Source: Spirodela intermedia (Eukaryota > Streptophyta > Magnoliopsida > Alismatales > Araceae). Taken from it: a DNA stretch of 64,000 nt. The translations under genes and the position numbers were made by a program. Below are positions 41,210-53,900 of the stretch, piece by piece; the stretch's first letter is position 1; each line of letters begins with the position of its first letter. The stretch is from positions 2,708,892 through 2,772,891 of the forward strand of contig LR746265.1 of the NCBI GenBank assembly GCA_902729315.2. Direction: 5' to 3'. The notes beneath the pieces are model-generated. The model made no database searches and was not told the origin of the DNA. It saw nothing but the letters and a program-made list of their open reading frames with translations.

Positions 41210-44200
41210 ATGGCAAACATCGACCTAGAGGGATTATTGAAGGAACTGCCCAGCGATGGGCGAGTGCCGAAAACTAAAATTGTATGCACTCTCGGACCAG
41301 CCTCACGTTCAGTTCCAATGCTGGAGAAGCTGCTGAGGGCGGGGATGAGTGTGGCCCGGTTCAACTTCTCCCACGGAACGCATGAATACCACCAGGAGAC
41401 GCTGGACAATCTCAAGATCGCCATGCAGAATACCCAGATCCTATGTGCCGTCATGCTTGATACCAAGGTCTGCTCCCACTCTTCTGATCTTCTTGGACTG
41501 AGATCGAATCATACAGCTGTCATCTCTCTGGTTCCAGTTCCATTTAAATAAATGCAGGAGGAAAACGGTTTGTTTGAGGATCTCTGGGTGCTTTTTTCTT
41601 CATTTCTGGCGGAGGATTGGCCTCTGGGAGAAAAATCATCAGTGGGAAAGTCTTCTTTACAGGGTCACGATCCAGATGCGAAGGAAGTATTTTAACGCCA
41701 AGTATTTGAGGAGCTTTCCTTTCATAATCTTAAGGAAAATAAATGTGACAATGGATAATAGGGATTTATATAACCTTGGAGAGTTACAAGCGATTTTCCC
41801 TCTTCATAGGATTCAATTCTGGGGAAAGCATTTCATTGGCCCTATTCTTTGGATAATAAGCGGTTGTTGTAGACAAAAAATAAAATAAAATTTCAGGTAT
41901 CAGTTTTTTTCTGATTTTCTGGCCATGATCCCCATTGAAAGCCGTAGATGTTGCTCCTGCTTTTCTACTTTTAGGAAGAATCAGAGAACGAAGAGCCCTT
42001 TGACAGATTGATCTGACATGGTTGGTGGCTGCTTAGGTCAGACTAGACACAGAAGAACTTCAGTGATGGTATTGTGCTAAGCAATTCTCCCCCCCTAAGC
42101 TGTTCATCGTCATATTGACAAGTCTGCCAAGCACCATAAATGAGGAGGACCGAGTTAAATGGGGGCTGGTGTTCTTACCAGCCATGTAGAGGGCTATTAT
42201 GGAACGAAAGTGAAGAATACGTTGACGAGTTTCAGAGATTCATCATTGATCATTAATGGGTTTACTCCCAGAAAAACATCATTTACAGGGCATTGGATTG
42301 AACATTAGGATCGATCAGGTCCCTCGGCTGTTTAGTAGGCTCTGAAGAAGAAAGAACATTGTATCTTAGACGAGTGTTCCAAAATCGTAGAGCTTGTCAT
42401 GTGCTTCTTTTCTATTCTTTTTTTTTTTTTTGTTTGCACTTCGATACAGCTATTTTGCCAAATAAACAAATGAAAATTTCCTGCAACGAAGATTTATTGT
42501 TTGGTCAAACTGATAGTGAAAGACATGTGGGAAGTGATGTACAGCGGATGTTGCTCAGAATTTTCTTTTTGACCAAAGTGGCATGGCGAATATTCATTTA
42601 ATCTCTAATTCATGCCTTGCTTGATTCAATCCTTTACACGGTGGTTCTTAGTTCCTTCCTTGCTGAAGTCAATTTGGGTGGATAAAAACTTTTTCACAGT
42701 GCTTTGAAGACAGTTGGCTGGTAGGGAAACCACTTCAATGTCTGTATATTCAGAACGGTAGTTCGTCCTATATATTCAGGCCTCACCAAAACACCCCAGA
42801 ATGAAAATCTTGCCCAGCCTGGAAGTTTCTCCATCTGCGACAGTGCCCATAGTTCCATTCCCTGAAACTGTTGACTTAATACGAGAGAAGATGGACGGAT
42901 GGAGATCTATATAAAATTTGATTTATTTCCTTTACAGCCTGATGATTTATTTTGCTATGTTTTTGCATCAGAAGTTATTTTATGTATCCTTCCCTTTCCT
43001 TAACAGGAAGTTTTGGCTGGAAAATATTGTAAGTAAACTCTTGAAATTATTTTATTTGAAAAAATAATCCGTTGACCGAGTGCATTGCTTTCCAAATTTT
43101 CTCCTTGTTCTTTGTTTTCAGATGCACCTCTTGCTCTTTGAGAATCCACTATATGGTTTTAATGAATTCATTTCTTTATCATTGTGTGTGATGGGTGATC
43201 TGAACTCCGTACCCTCTCTTTCTCACTCCATCTCAGGGACCAGAGATTCGTACTGGGTTCCTGAAGGATGGAAAGCCCATCCAGTTGAAGGAGGGTCAAG
43301 AAATCACAGTATCCACCGACTACGCCCTTAAGGGAGATGAAAGCACGATTACCATGAGCTACAAGAAACTTCCTGTAGATTTGAAGCCTGGAAACACCAT
43401 ATTGTGTGCGGATGGTACAATAACTCTCTCGGTTCTGTCATGCGACCCGGCTTCTGGGACTGTGAGATGTCGTTGCGAAAACACTGCAGTCTTGGGTGAG
43501 AGAAAGAACGTCAATCTGCCAGGTGTGGTGGTGGATCTCCCCACGCTGACCGATAAGGATAAGGAAGACATCCTGGAATGGGGCGTGCCCAACAAGATTG
43601 ATATGATCGCATTGTCATTTGTGCGCAAGGGATCTGATCTGGTTCATGTTCGTCGTGTTCTTGGGCCTCATGCAAAGAGCATCAAGCTGATGTCGAAGGT
43701 ATAATCTGAAGTTAATTCATTTTTCTCCAACTTATATTCCATGCTCTTACATGTTCCATGAATATCTGCCATTTTTCCCCACTTGTTTCTTTAGTGATGT
43801 AATCACTTTGATTGTGTACAGTTCTGATCGGTTCCTATATTCGTGTTGCTCGGGATTTTTCGTCTAATTTCATTGCTAAAAAATGCTTCTTTTTTTTACC
43901 AAAATCCGTAAAAAAAATGTGTAGAGATTTTTTTTTTCCTTTTCGGCTACTATCTGACGGCTAGAAATTTATAAGAGTGTTCCCTTTATGCTATCAGGCT
44001 GCAGCAGTCTTTTTGTTTAAAAATGCTTTAAGCTGTTCCTGTTGGAACGAGCACCTGTTCTTAGGCTTCCAGTGTTTTTCAAGCAGATGGACTGCTGGTT
44101 GAGCTCCCTCTCTGTTTCCTTTTCTCACACTTCGCCTTGTTCTGATCTCCGCTCTGTTTTCAAGGTTGAGAACCAGGAGGGGGTGCTGAACTTCGATGAG

Positions 44201-44977
44201 ATTCTGAGGGAGACGGACTCTTTCATGGTTGCTCGAGGCGATCTTGGGATGGAGATCCCCGTCGAAAAGATCTTCCTCGCCCAGAAGATGATGATCTACA
44301 AGTGCAACCTTCTCGGTAAGCCCGTGGTGACCGCCACTCAGATGCTGGAGTCCATGATCAAGTCTCCCCGCCCGACGCGCGCGGAGGCCACCGACGTCGC
44401 CAATGCCGTCCTCGACGGGACCGACTGCGTCATGCTCAGCGGAGAAAGTGCAGCAGGGGCCTACCCAGAGATTGCCGTCAAGGTCATGGCCAAGATCTGC
44501 ATCGAAGCGGAGTCATCGCTCGACTACGGCGCCATCTTCAAGGGGATGATCAGGTTGACCCCTCTTCCGATGAGCCCACTGGAGAGCCTCGCATCATCAG
44601 CTGTCCGAGTGGCCAACAAGGCCAGGGCCACTCTGATCGTCGTTCTGACCCGCGGTGGCACCACCGCAAAGCTCGTTGCCAAGTATCGCCCTGCCGTCCC
44701 GATCCTGTCGGTCGTCGTCCCCATGCTCACTACTGATTCCTTCGACTGGACGGTCAGCGACGAGGGCCCAGCTCGGCAGAGCCTTGTTCACCGGGGGCTG
44801 ATCCCATTGCTGGCGGAGGGTTCTGCAAAGGCCACTGACGCCGAGTCAACCGAGGTCATCTTGCAGGCGTCCCTCAAGTCGGCTGTGCAGAAGCAGCTCT
44901 GCAAGGTGGATGACGCTGTCGTCGTCCTTCACCGCATCGGTGCCGCATCAGTAATCAAGATCTGTGTCGTGAAGTGA
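41210..44977 (+). CDS. Pyruvate kinase, cytosolic type, three exons
   Basis: Last step of glycolysis: phosphoenolpyruvate plus ADP to pyruvate plus ATP. Exons: 41210-41467, 43237-43698, 44165-44977; phases close to 510 residues, the usual length of the plant cytosolic enzyme. ATG at 41210 (MANIDLEGLLKE); no transit peptide. Motifs: KTKIVCTLGPASR and GMSVARFNFSHG at the N-terminus, LDTKGPEIRTGF across the first splice junction, the B domain in exon 2, then IKLMSKVENQEGVLNFDEIL and DSFMVARGDLGMEIPVEK with the metal and substrate site, ATQMLESMI, and LSGESAAGAYP. Intron 1 is 1.77 kb. Exon 3 is strikingly GC-rich at third positions compared with exon 1 and the introns. Members of this family are allosterically controlled, but nothing here shows how. 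Identity is firm; the isoform number cannot be given. Confidence 0.96.
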
Positions 44978-45675
44978 TCGATGCAAGATCACGGCTCCTG
45001 TATTCTTTGCCGTATTTAGAAGGAGGGCTCTATTTGCTTAAGCTTTCAGATTCCTGTTTTGGAAGTTCTGCCAAGGAATTCAGATGTTTGGGGAGAGGGA
45101 ACTCCCGTTTGTGTTATCGTGTTTATGGGATTGCCAGGACTTGATCAACATAGAAAGTGTATTCAGTTTACTTATTTAGATCATGCAGACCCACATGAAG
45201 ATCCTGCGGAGAGCAAGCTCAAGTTTCCATTTTTAGGAAATAATTCAGTTTATCTGGTTTAAACAGTATCGAGTCAAACCCTTGTGCTGGCCGAAACTAG
45301 GGGAGCGTTTTCATACATCTGACTCCAACTGGTAAGCCTTATTCTCATGCAACTGTGCCCAGAAAATTTATAGTAGCGGTTGTCAATTTTCCCCAGAAAC
45401 TATACAAACGAATGTATCGGATGGAATAAAAAATTGATCGGAGAACAAACTCGTGGAAACGCAGAAAGTCGCCACCTTTAAAAACGTGGGTGGTTCTCCG
45501 CGGACGTAACAAGACGGAGAAGGATAAGAAGGCCTTGCACTAGCGATTCCACGCCCAGGTATTTGGCGCTGCCGTCTTCTCTCTGGGTTCTCTGCCTGAT
45601 AGATCGAAGATCCACCATCTTCGCAAGGATCGGACCAATTTCCCTTGCCCTCCCTTGTGCACTCTCGAGCGGCAC
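44978..45675. other. Spacer between pyruvate kinase and the phosphoesterase gene
   Basis: It should hold the pyruvate kinase 3' UTR and the phosphoesterase promoter and leader. No coding exon or RNA gene was recognised. Confidence 0.55.
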
Positions 45676-48089
45676 ATGGTTGTGGGCCTCGCGACTCCCT
45701 CTGGGCGCTTCTCACGGCGCCCCGGGGGCGGAGGGGATGCAACCGCTAGAGAAGGAGCGAGGAGATATTCTACCTGCAGGAGGAAGGGTTGGGTTGTTGG
45801 GCGGCAGCAGGCGTTGCCCGCCAGGCGTTTGTCTCTATGTCGAGCCGAGGGATTTGCGACGAGGGTCTACGTCCTCTCGGACCTGCACACCGACTACGAG
45901 GAGAACATGGCGTGGGTCAACTGCCTCTCGACGGAATATTATGCGAATACAGTCCTCCTCGTCGCCGGCGACGTTGCGGAGACGTATAAGAATTTCGTGA
46001 CCACGATGAAAATGTTGAAGGACAGGTTCCGCAGCGTCTTCTTCGTGCCGGGAAACCACGACCTTTGGTGCCGCCGGGAAGGCGGGTCCTTCGTAAGTCA
46101 TCTTCGTCGCGCGTTTCACCTCCCTTTGTTCTCCTGATTACCGAGTTTTGATGACGAGAGATGGGTGTGGGAGATTTCAGCGATAATCCTCTAGAGAAAG
46201 CGATCGATTCATTCGTTTCTCTACGAATTCTGTGGAGGAGCTAATGAGGGTGGAAAGCTTGGTAGTAGATACCATAAATGTTTCATTCCTCCATTTCAGC
46301 TACATTCTCTGGAGAAGCTGAACGCATTGCTTGATGTGTGTAGAGACCTTGGAGTTGAGACAGGCCCGGGAATCGTGGATGGTGTGGGGATTGTGCCTCT
46401 ATATTCATGGTACCACGAGGTGATTGATTTGTGATTATGGCACCTACGATCTGTTCGCATGTTGTTAAAGAGGAGTCGGTCTGATCAGACTCCTCACCCC
46501 TTTTCTGATTTTTTTTTTTTTTTTTTTTGCAGAGCTTTGACAAGGAAAAGGATATATCTGGCTTCCGGATTCCTTCCCTAGACACTGTAATTCCCTTCCT
46601 TTTCTTTGCTGTATTTCTATTATTTTTTGAGACAATTATATAGACTTACTTATATTTGCTTTAAAATGGGTTCTGATTTATTTTTTGTACTTTACAGAAT
46701 GATAGTGTTACACATATTTACACATTTTTTGCGTTTTATGTCACGTAAACAAGTGCCATCGATTCCATCATGATTCCCTTGTTTGATAGATCGTCAAATT
46801 TTTCTAGCATAGGAGTTAGTTGACCATCCTTTGGTGGAGAAGAGGTTGCAAAGTGGAGTGTGGGTTGACTCCCGGGAAGCTTTGAGGATGAGCATATCAT
46901 GGCATTCCCTTTCCACTTCAGGAACCAGATATGATCCGCATAAATGGCAGCAACTTTTCGGATGAAGTATTGGGGAACTGATCGTTTATATACCTCTTCC
47001 ATCTCTGTTGACTTTCCTGTTTTATTCTAAAAAGAAAAAGTCAAATCCCGTAAGACTCATAATTTCCTCTTAAAGTTCTGTGTTTTTGTCAAGATCAGCT
47101 CTGCCTGGTGAACTACGGATACTGCTAGAGTTTGATCCTACATGGATATTTGAGTTGACTTCTGGTGGTCTTTAGCTGCAAATTATGTAATTAGTTCTAC
47201 TTCCGGTGCGCATGTGGATGATCCATGGTTCTAAGTTTGGAATTCTCTTATGCATATTTATTGCTATATTTCAGGTGAAATATGCAATAAAATAAATCAT
47301 TTTATTTATTTATTTATTTTCCTCATGTAGGTGTGCAAAGACTTTCATGCATGCAAGTGGCCTCATGAATTATCCCCCAGAGATACTTCTCTTGCACAAT
47401 ATTTTGATTCTATGAACGATAATAATTGCAATTCAGTCCAGGAAATCCAAGAAAAAAGCCTCCCAATAATAACTTTCTCCCACTATGTTCCCAGGTGCGT
47501 CATTTTCTCCTCTGGAAAGTGATCTCCAGCTTTCTTCCTATACAAATTCCGTTTACTATACGTTTTTTGCACGTTTTTTTTCCATTATAAGCCTATCATC
47601 TTACCAGATTACATGGTCTCTTGCTCTTCTTCTAGACAAGAACTTTGCCCGGAGAAGAGGATGCTCTTCTATCCGAATCTCCCCAAGATCATAGGCTCTG
47701 ATCTTCTGGAGACTCGCTTGAGGTCGATCCATGGTGTTCGTGGGAAGCCTTCTTCCTGTCATGTCTTTGGCCACACCCATTTCTGCTGGGATGCCGAAGT
47801 GGACGGAATCAGGTGAGCCCTGACACATCCTTCCCTCTGTGTCTGTCTGTGTGTAGTTACTCTAACTCCTTGATGTAGGTACGTCCAGGCGCCCTTGTCC
47901 TACCCTAGAGAGAGGAGGAGAAGGATGAATGGCGGCACGGATTGGTTGCCATTCTGCATCTACCACGGAGGGCTGACCGACAGGCTGACGCCGTGCTGGT
48001 GGTCTGACTACTACAGCTCAAACAAAAGAGATCCAGACAACGTTGACCTGGCGCCGTGGGTCGCTAAATTTTACAAGCAGCAGCGCTGA
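45676..48089 (+). CDS. Calcineurin-like metallophosphoesterase, six exons
   Basis: Dinuclear-metal phosphoesterase; substrate unknown. Exons: 45676-46092, 46300-46419, 46533-46586, 47331-47494, 47636-47812, 47879-48089; phases close to 380 residues. ATG at 45676 is the first in frame; upstream there are only non-ATG codons. The first 60 residues are Arg/Ser/Gly-rich and could be an organelle-targeting sequence. All metal-binding motifs are present: DLH (D69, H71), GDV (98-100), GNHD (126-129), SHYVP (H248) and GHTH (296-299). The C-terminus continues YVQAPLSYPRERRRRMN and DWLPFCIYHGG, typical of a plant-specific group. The acceptor of exon 3 follows a run of about 20 T. Exon 4 is low-complexity Asn/Gln-rich around DSMNDNNCNSVQEIQEKS. 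Enzyme class is firm; biological role is not known. Confidence 0.9.
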
Positions 48090-48301
48090 TCGGCGACGAT
48101 TCCAGAAACCCATTCGATTTGGATTAGGGGACTCGTTGCCTGACGGCTGACTCCACTTTCTGGGTCAACTTCGTCATGTATGTCTCACGGCTTCGAGATT
48201 TCTGATATCCAATGCCCCCACCTTGTCCTGTTACTTTATATGAAATTGATCGAATAAAAAGGAAGCTTTTTTCTTAAACCCTGATTCTTCTTCAGTCTGC
48301 C

Positions 48302-48690
48302 CTTCTGAGAATCTCGCTCATCCACGGCCGATAATCGAGGTCCGTAGCTGTGCCGTCGAGCTTCAGGATCCTCTCGTGACCTTCTTCCTCAGTCGTCCAG
48401 CATCTTAGTAGACCGAACGACCACACCGACGGAGCTCACTCACTTTGCTGAATCCTCCCCAACCTCGTAACAGAGCGTCCGGCCAGTGAGGAGCTCCAGC
48501 AGGACGAGCCTAAAACAGTAGGCATCAACCCGGTGGGTCAGCTTCTTGCGTTGGGCTAGCCGTGGCGTCTTCCGGATGGCCAGGTTCCTGGTTCAGAGGC
48601 AGAAGGCCGAAGTCTGAGATTTTCGGGTGATGGCCAGTGCGGCCACCGTCGTGGAGGAGGACGACGTTCGGTGCCCTGGACTCGCGAGTT
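48302..48690 (-). pseudogene. Decayed protein-kinase domain fragment (receptor-like kinase type)
   Basis: On the minus strand, pieces of a kinase C-lobe appear in the right order but in different frames. Near 48672-48596: NVVLLHDGGRTGHHPKISDF followed by GLLPL (catalytic loop end and DFG region). Near 48560-48450: LTHRVDAYCF followed by LVLLELLTGR (subdomain IX). Near 48390-48302: DLDYRPWMSEILRRAD and a stop (subdomain XI-like). A frame break lies between the first two, and a stop follows the second; no N-lobe was found. It lies about 600 bp upstream of the pectate lyase start. A broken retro- or segmental copy is the simplest reading. Confidence 0.6.
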
Positions 48691-49190
48691 TATTTCCACG
48701 TGAGATGGATTCACGCAGATCTGAAGACCCTGGAAGGAGCCGCTTGGTGATCTTGTTCGCATTCCTTATCCGTTGCCCTCCTGTTCTTCTTCCTCTGTGG
48801 TTCTATCCGACGCCGCCGGGGCCAGAAGCGCGGCGAGAGTAGCGAAGATCTTCGTCGGGGCTTTCATGGCGGATTCTCTTGGACCTCTGGGGCGGAGTGC
48901 TTTACGTTTGGAGCGGCTTTCATGACGAAGGTGGTGGTTATGCTCGGAGTGCTTTCAGTGAGCACCCGCTGGTTTCGCCGCGATCACAAGGGCCGGAGAT
49001 CCCGGCATTCCCTCCATTCACGCTGCGCGCACCACATGTCTGGTCGGATGAGGGCTACAAGAACCTCTTCAATGGCGGTGAAAAGAGGGGTGCAACCAAC
49101 CCACCAGCCCCGGCGGCGAACCGTATCCTATTTCCGGCAAAAACCCAGCTCGAGGGAACGAACTTCCACTCCACAAGAATGTACCGCCGC

Positions 49191-49197
49191 TATAAAT
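49191..49197 (+). promoter_or_regulatory. TATA box of the pectate lyase gene
   Basis: TATAAAT lies 85 bp upstream of the start codon, in a context that allows a leader of about 50 nt. Confidence 0.6.
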
Positions 49198-49275
49198 TGC
49201 TGAAACCTCATCCTTCACGTTGTCCACCAACACCAACGCAGTAGTCCTGCTCGTGTTCTCTCAGCTCACCACAAC

Positions 49276-50552
49276 ATGGCCTCCGTCGCTGCAGCTCGTC
49301 CGGTCATCAGTTCGTGCCTCTTCCTCTTCCTCTTCCTCCTCTTCGTTGCGGAATCAGGGGTGTTCGCCGCGAGGCCGGCTCGGAGATCCCGCCGCATGAA
49401 CGCCATCGACCGGTGCTGGAGAGGGAACCGCAACTGGGCGGCGAGCAGGCAGCGGCTCGCCGCCTGCTCGGTGGGCTTCGCCGGGAAGATGTGGGGCAAC
49501 GCCGGAAAGGACGTGACTTTCTACAGGGTGACCAACCCCGGAGACGACCCAGTGAATCCCCAGCCCGGCACACTGCGACACGGGGCCAGCCTCGTTAAGG
49601 GGAAGGTCTGGATCACCTTCGCCATGGACATGGTCATCAAGCTCGGGAGGCCCCTAGTCGTCAAGAGCTTCACCACCATCGACGGCCGCGGCGCCGACGT
49701 CCAGATAGCCCACGGCTCCGGCTTCCTGCTCTACCAGGTGAACGACGTCATCATCCACGGCCTGAGCTTCCACGACCTGCAACCGCAAGGACCTGGGCCG
49801 GTGATCAGTCAAAGAGGGGAGGTCATGGAGATGGGAAGCTCCGATGGCGACGCCATACGGCTGGTGGGCTCGTCCAAGGTCTGGGTCGACCACAATACTC
49901 TCTACAGCTGCCACGACGGGCTGCTGGACGTGACGCGCGGCTCCAGCTGGGTCACCATCTCCAACAACTGGTTCAAGAATCACGACAAGGTGATGCTCCT
50001 CGGCCATGACGACGGCCACCTGGAGGACAGGGAGATGAAGGTCACCGTCGTGTACAACCGATTCGGGCCTCGAGTGAACCAGCGCATGCCCAGGGTTCGG
50101 CATGGATACGCCCACATCGTCAACAACTTCTACCAGGGCTGGGGAGATTACGCCATCGGCGGCAGCATGAGCCCCACCATCCGCAGCGAAGCCAACCTGT
50201 TCGTCGCACCCAGAGCCGGCAATAAGCAAGTGAGGAACCGCCACCCAACCTTCTCCTTCTTCTAGCTCCAAATACACCCACAACCAGTCGGCCTCTGACG
50301 CTGTTTTCTTCCTCTTCTTCTTCATCTCCTGTGGCGCAGATCACGTGGAGGGAGGGAAGGGGCAAGTCCTGGAACTGGCTGTCGGTGGGGGATGGCTTCA
50401 TCAACGGAGCCTTCTTCGTGCAGACGGGGACACGTGGCCGCGGCCCGGGCTACGACTCTCAGCAGAGATTCCCCGTCAGCGGCGTCAAGGTCGTCAGGTC
50501 GTTGACCAGACACGCCGGTGCTCTTCGCTGCTCCGAGCAATCGAGATGCTGA
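49276..50552 (+). CDS. Pectate lyase (PL1), secreted, two exons
   Basis: Cleaves de-esterified pectin in the cell wall by beta-elimination, with calcium. Exons: 49276-50229 and 50340-50552; phases close to 388 residues. ATG at 49276 opens a clear signal peptide (core SSCLFLFLFLLFV, cleavage expected near residue 31). NAIDRCWRGNRNWAASRQRL starts the mature family domain. Motifs: TTIDGRG (near 134-139), DGDAIRL with calcium aspartates near 190-192, VDHNTLYSCHDGLLDVTRGS (near 204-223), NHDKVMLLGHDD, and RMPRVRHGYAHIVNN near 270-284 containing the catalytic arginine. Exon 2 encodes the C-terminal conserved TWREGRGKSWNWLSVGD region. Codons are very GC-rich. Function of the fold looks intact; the tissue role cannot be read from the sequence. 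Confidence 0.94.
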
Positions 50553-50917
50553 CCACCGTAAGGCTCCAGAGGACGCCATGGCCCCTAGTCCAGAGTCTAG
50601 ACAAGGAGCTGCAGCTGACGGACCCAACCATCGCCCTCATCTGTCGCGGAGGGCGAGGAGGGAGACGACCCCCATCCGTGAAAGCTAAGTTGTACACTCA
50701 GGATCAATGCCAAGGAAAGTATATTTATCATCGGATAACGGATCTTTGGTCTGATCGAAGATTTGCACATGCTCACAATCGTTTCCCGTTCAAAATATAC
50801 AAAATTTTCTCATAAATTTCGAATCACAAGCTGCCCAAGGAGAATCTCCTGTTGAGTACCTGTGGATTCGATGATTGAACTTCATTACTCCTAAAGATGG
50901 TATAACCAAAGCATGCT
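50553..50917. other. Convergent spacer pectate lyase / plastid membrane protein
   Basis: Two genes end here from opposite sides within 365 bp. It should contain both poly(A) regions. Nothing else was seen. Confidence 0.55.
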
Positions 50918-53900
50918 CTAAGAAGAAGGAGCTGATGGCCCGGCAGACTCCTCAGAGTCGGAATCAACCATCCTTTCAAGTGAGTCAACGTCGCCGGATT
51001 CGGATAGTGTCTGGATTTTAAGTGTGTCCGCATCCTCACTGGAAGAAAACAACAAGGTGTGCAAAAGTCAACGCTAAAGTTCGAGTATGGAGATGAAATA
51101 ATGAAGTCATAGTGGATCATACTCGGTGACTCCAAATATTTCTTTGATCATCAGTGAGCCATCTCTTGAACAGATCTCTGGAAGCTGTTCAGAGCATATC
51201 ACGCAGTTAGTGTCGCATAATCTTGTGCATAATCGAGACCTTTTGCAGAAAAATCTCTGTTACCCAGAAGGTTTTTCATTTCTACTTTTGCAGAAAAACC
51301 AGAGTGAATGCCATGCCCATACATCAAGCCTGGAACATTATTAGCATTTCTTTTGCCATTGGCAGATTAATATATAGGACGAATTACAGAACGGATGTAT
51401 GCCCCACAAAGTGCGACCCCAAGATCACACTGAGTTTAAATTATTAGCATTTCTTGATTCCCATTAGGAACTAATGGTGGATCACAATCGTTAATCTGCA
51501 TTCTGATTAGCCCCCAAAAATATCACCTTCGATAAAAGAATCAACTTCCATGGATAATCTTTTATTATTAACGTTACTAACTATCATCTTCCATGGATAA
51601 ACTAGCTAGTGAGATTTATCCAATTGGGAAGATAAGCGGGTTTCATACATAGCATGGTTCTCTCAAGATATGCGCTTGGAGCTTTTGATTTTTCTCAAAG
51701 AAAGACAAAGCTACGCTGGAAGCTTTGCTGGTGTATATTCACTCTTTGATGGCGATGTAATGAAATCCAAGGTATCCATGTACAGAACGTTCAGATCAGA
51801 TAACAAGAAAAGCTTTTGTCAGAAGTGTACCTCAGACAAGTACAGAATCTTTGCAAATAGAGCCTGGACAGCAAGTTTTCGCTTAAAACCTTTTTCTGTG
51901 AACCCAGAGATATCCATCACAACTGGACCTGAAGAACATAAGCTAACTCTCAGTATCCAAGAAATAAGGACAAGGAAACTCTCAATATCCATCACATCCG
52001 CATTTTTATCTCAAGTATGGGTGAGATTCTCATTATATAGAAAGAGCTGGTTTGGGGGGGAGGGGAGGGGGGGCAGACTAATAGACTAGACTTGTTAGAT
52101 TGGCTAGTGCCCAGACGATATATGATCACAAAGATGATCAGTGGTCTTCAGTAAATTCGTTGAAATGCAAGTTATACGCATAATAGCACAAATGATATGA
52201 AGTGTCGAAATCACATCAAATAAGATCAAAAGGAGTAAAAAAAATGCACTGGTACATTATAAAGTGCATATTGACACGAGAGGGTCTGTAAGAAAATGAC
52301 CTTTTTCCTTCACAATTCGCCTTGAAACCTCATTTAGAACGTCAGCAACCTGGGGATCATCCAACATTGAAGCTTTTCTGAGACAGATAAGGTTGACGAC
52401 CAGTTGTGGATTAAAGGGCTTCTCATTCAAAGCATACCGGATGTACTTCCGTAAAACATCCTCCATGCTGAAATCTGTCTGCATATAAATGTTCTGTGAA
52501 TCAACTTGGACAGAAGCACAACACTCACTGATAGTTTTGACTTCCTAATAAGGAACAGCATGCCGCCCATTTATTCATGCTTAACAAGAAAATGTATGTC
52601 TTAATTTCCGGTTTCAGTTATATTTATTTAAACAGGTAAATTGAAAGCAGATAAGGCAGAAAACATGAAAGGAAAGGAAGAACACTCTTTGAAATTTGAA
52701 AGGCACACTACGACAATTCTACAGCAAGGTTTAAAGGGATCGGTGTGCAGGTGACACAAAAAAACCACGTAATAAAGATGAAGACCGCATGCTCTGTCTT
52801 GTCAAATGTTCTCACATCATTCTGCGAGATATTTAGAAACTAAATCTACTTCTTGGGGACACACTTCTCTTCATTTTCTGAACTCATTTTCATGAAATAC
52901 AAAATGGATGGGAGTTACTCTGAATTATTTACGTTACAGGTCGAATATTTTAGTTAATAATATATCACAATTTAAAAAGTCATGCACAGAGAGGACAAGT
53001 TTTAGAAAACCGCAAAAATCATAGCACCATGCATTTTTTGGCCATTCCATGTTTTCGCCGTGCAAAATTAGTGCCAAATTGATAATTTCTTCCCCAAAGA
53101 GACCAATAGTGCAAGCCTATCAGGAAGAACTGCATCAACAGGTGAAAAGTAGAATACAATTCCTGATAAATTGTATGAAACAAACGAATGAAATATGCAT
53201 TTCACTTGATGACTTCTCAGCTTCCTCATTAGCATTACGAACCTCTATAAAACTTGATTTACAATCATATACATTTTTTTCTGGGACATATATATTGGAA
53301 GATTCATCGAATTAAACAATGTAAAAAGCCTGAAATCTTCAATGGCAACCTATCCTTTACGGGAAACAATCTATAACAGTCCAACTCTCATCTACGTCCA
53401 GCATTTACCTCACATCTAGGATAATAGTGATTTTTTTACTAACAACACATCAATCTGGTGGTACAATCCCTTGAAGGATTTGATGTGTGACAGATAAATT
53501 CACCATATCCTATACAGAAATCCATCATGCTCAAGACAGCAATCAATAAGATCCTGCCGTCACAGGAAATAACTGGATAAGAGAGAAGTCTGGAAGCCAA
53601 TTTCATCAGCACTATCACTAATAGAAAAATAATGGAATCGAACCCAGACCTCTAGGAGTAAAGTACCTTCTGCATAAGCTCTTTAAGTGCTGAATATTGC
53701 ACTTGATTGTTTCCTTGAACAAATAGTTCGTCTATTGACTTCAGCAGGGTGGCATTCTTATTCACCTACAATGAAAAGCGAAAGGAGCGTGATATCATGA
53801 AAATGGATGCACACAGCCCGGCAGGTGAGAGCCTAATCATCCAGTAATGTATTTCATTACAGATTAATGATAATCTGAAGCAAACAGGCATCAGAAAGGA

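Noticed and set aside
53630-53660. Box B-like GGTTCGATTCC on the minus strand, suggesting a tRNA or SINE
   Set aside because: The position where a box A would have to be is the coding exon 53667-53765, and no cloverleaf can be drawn. Probably chance.
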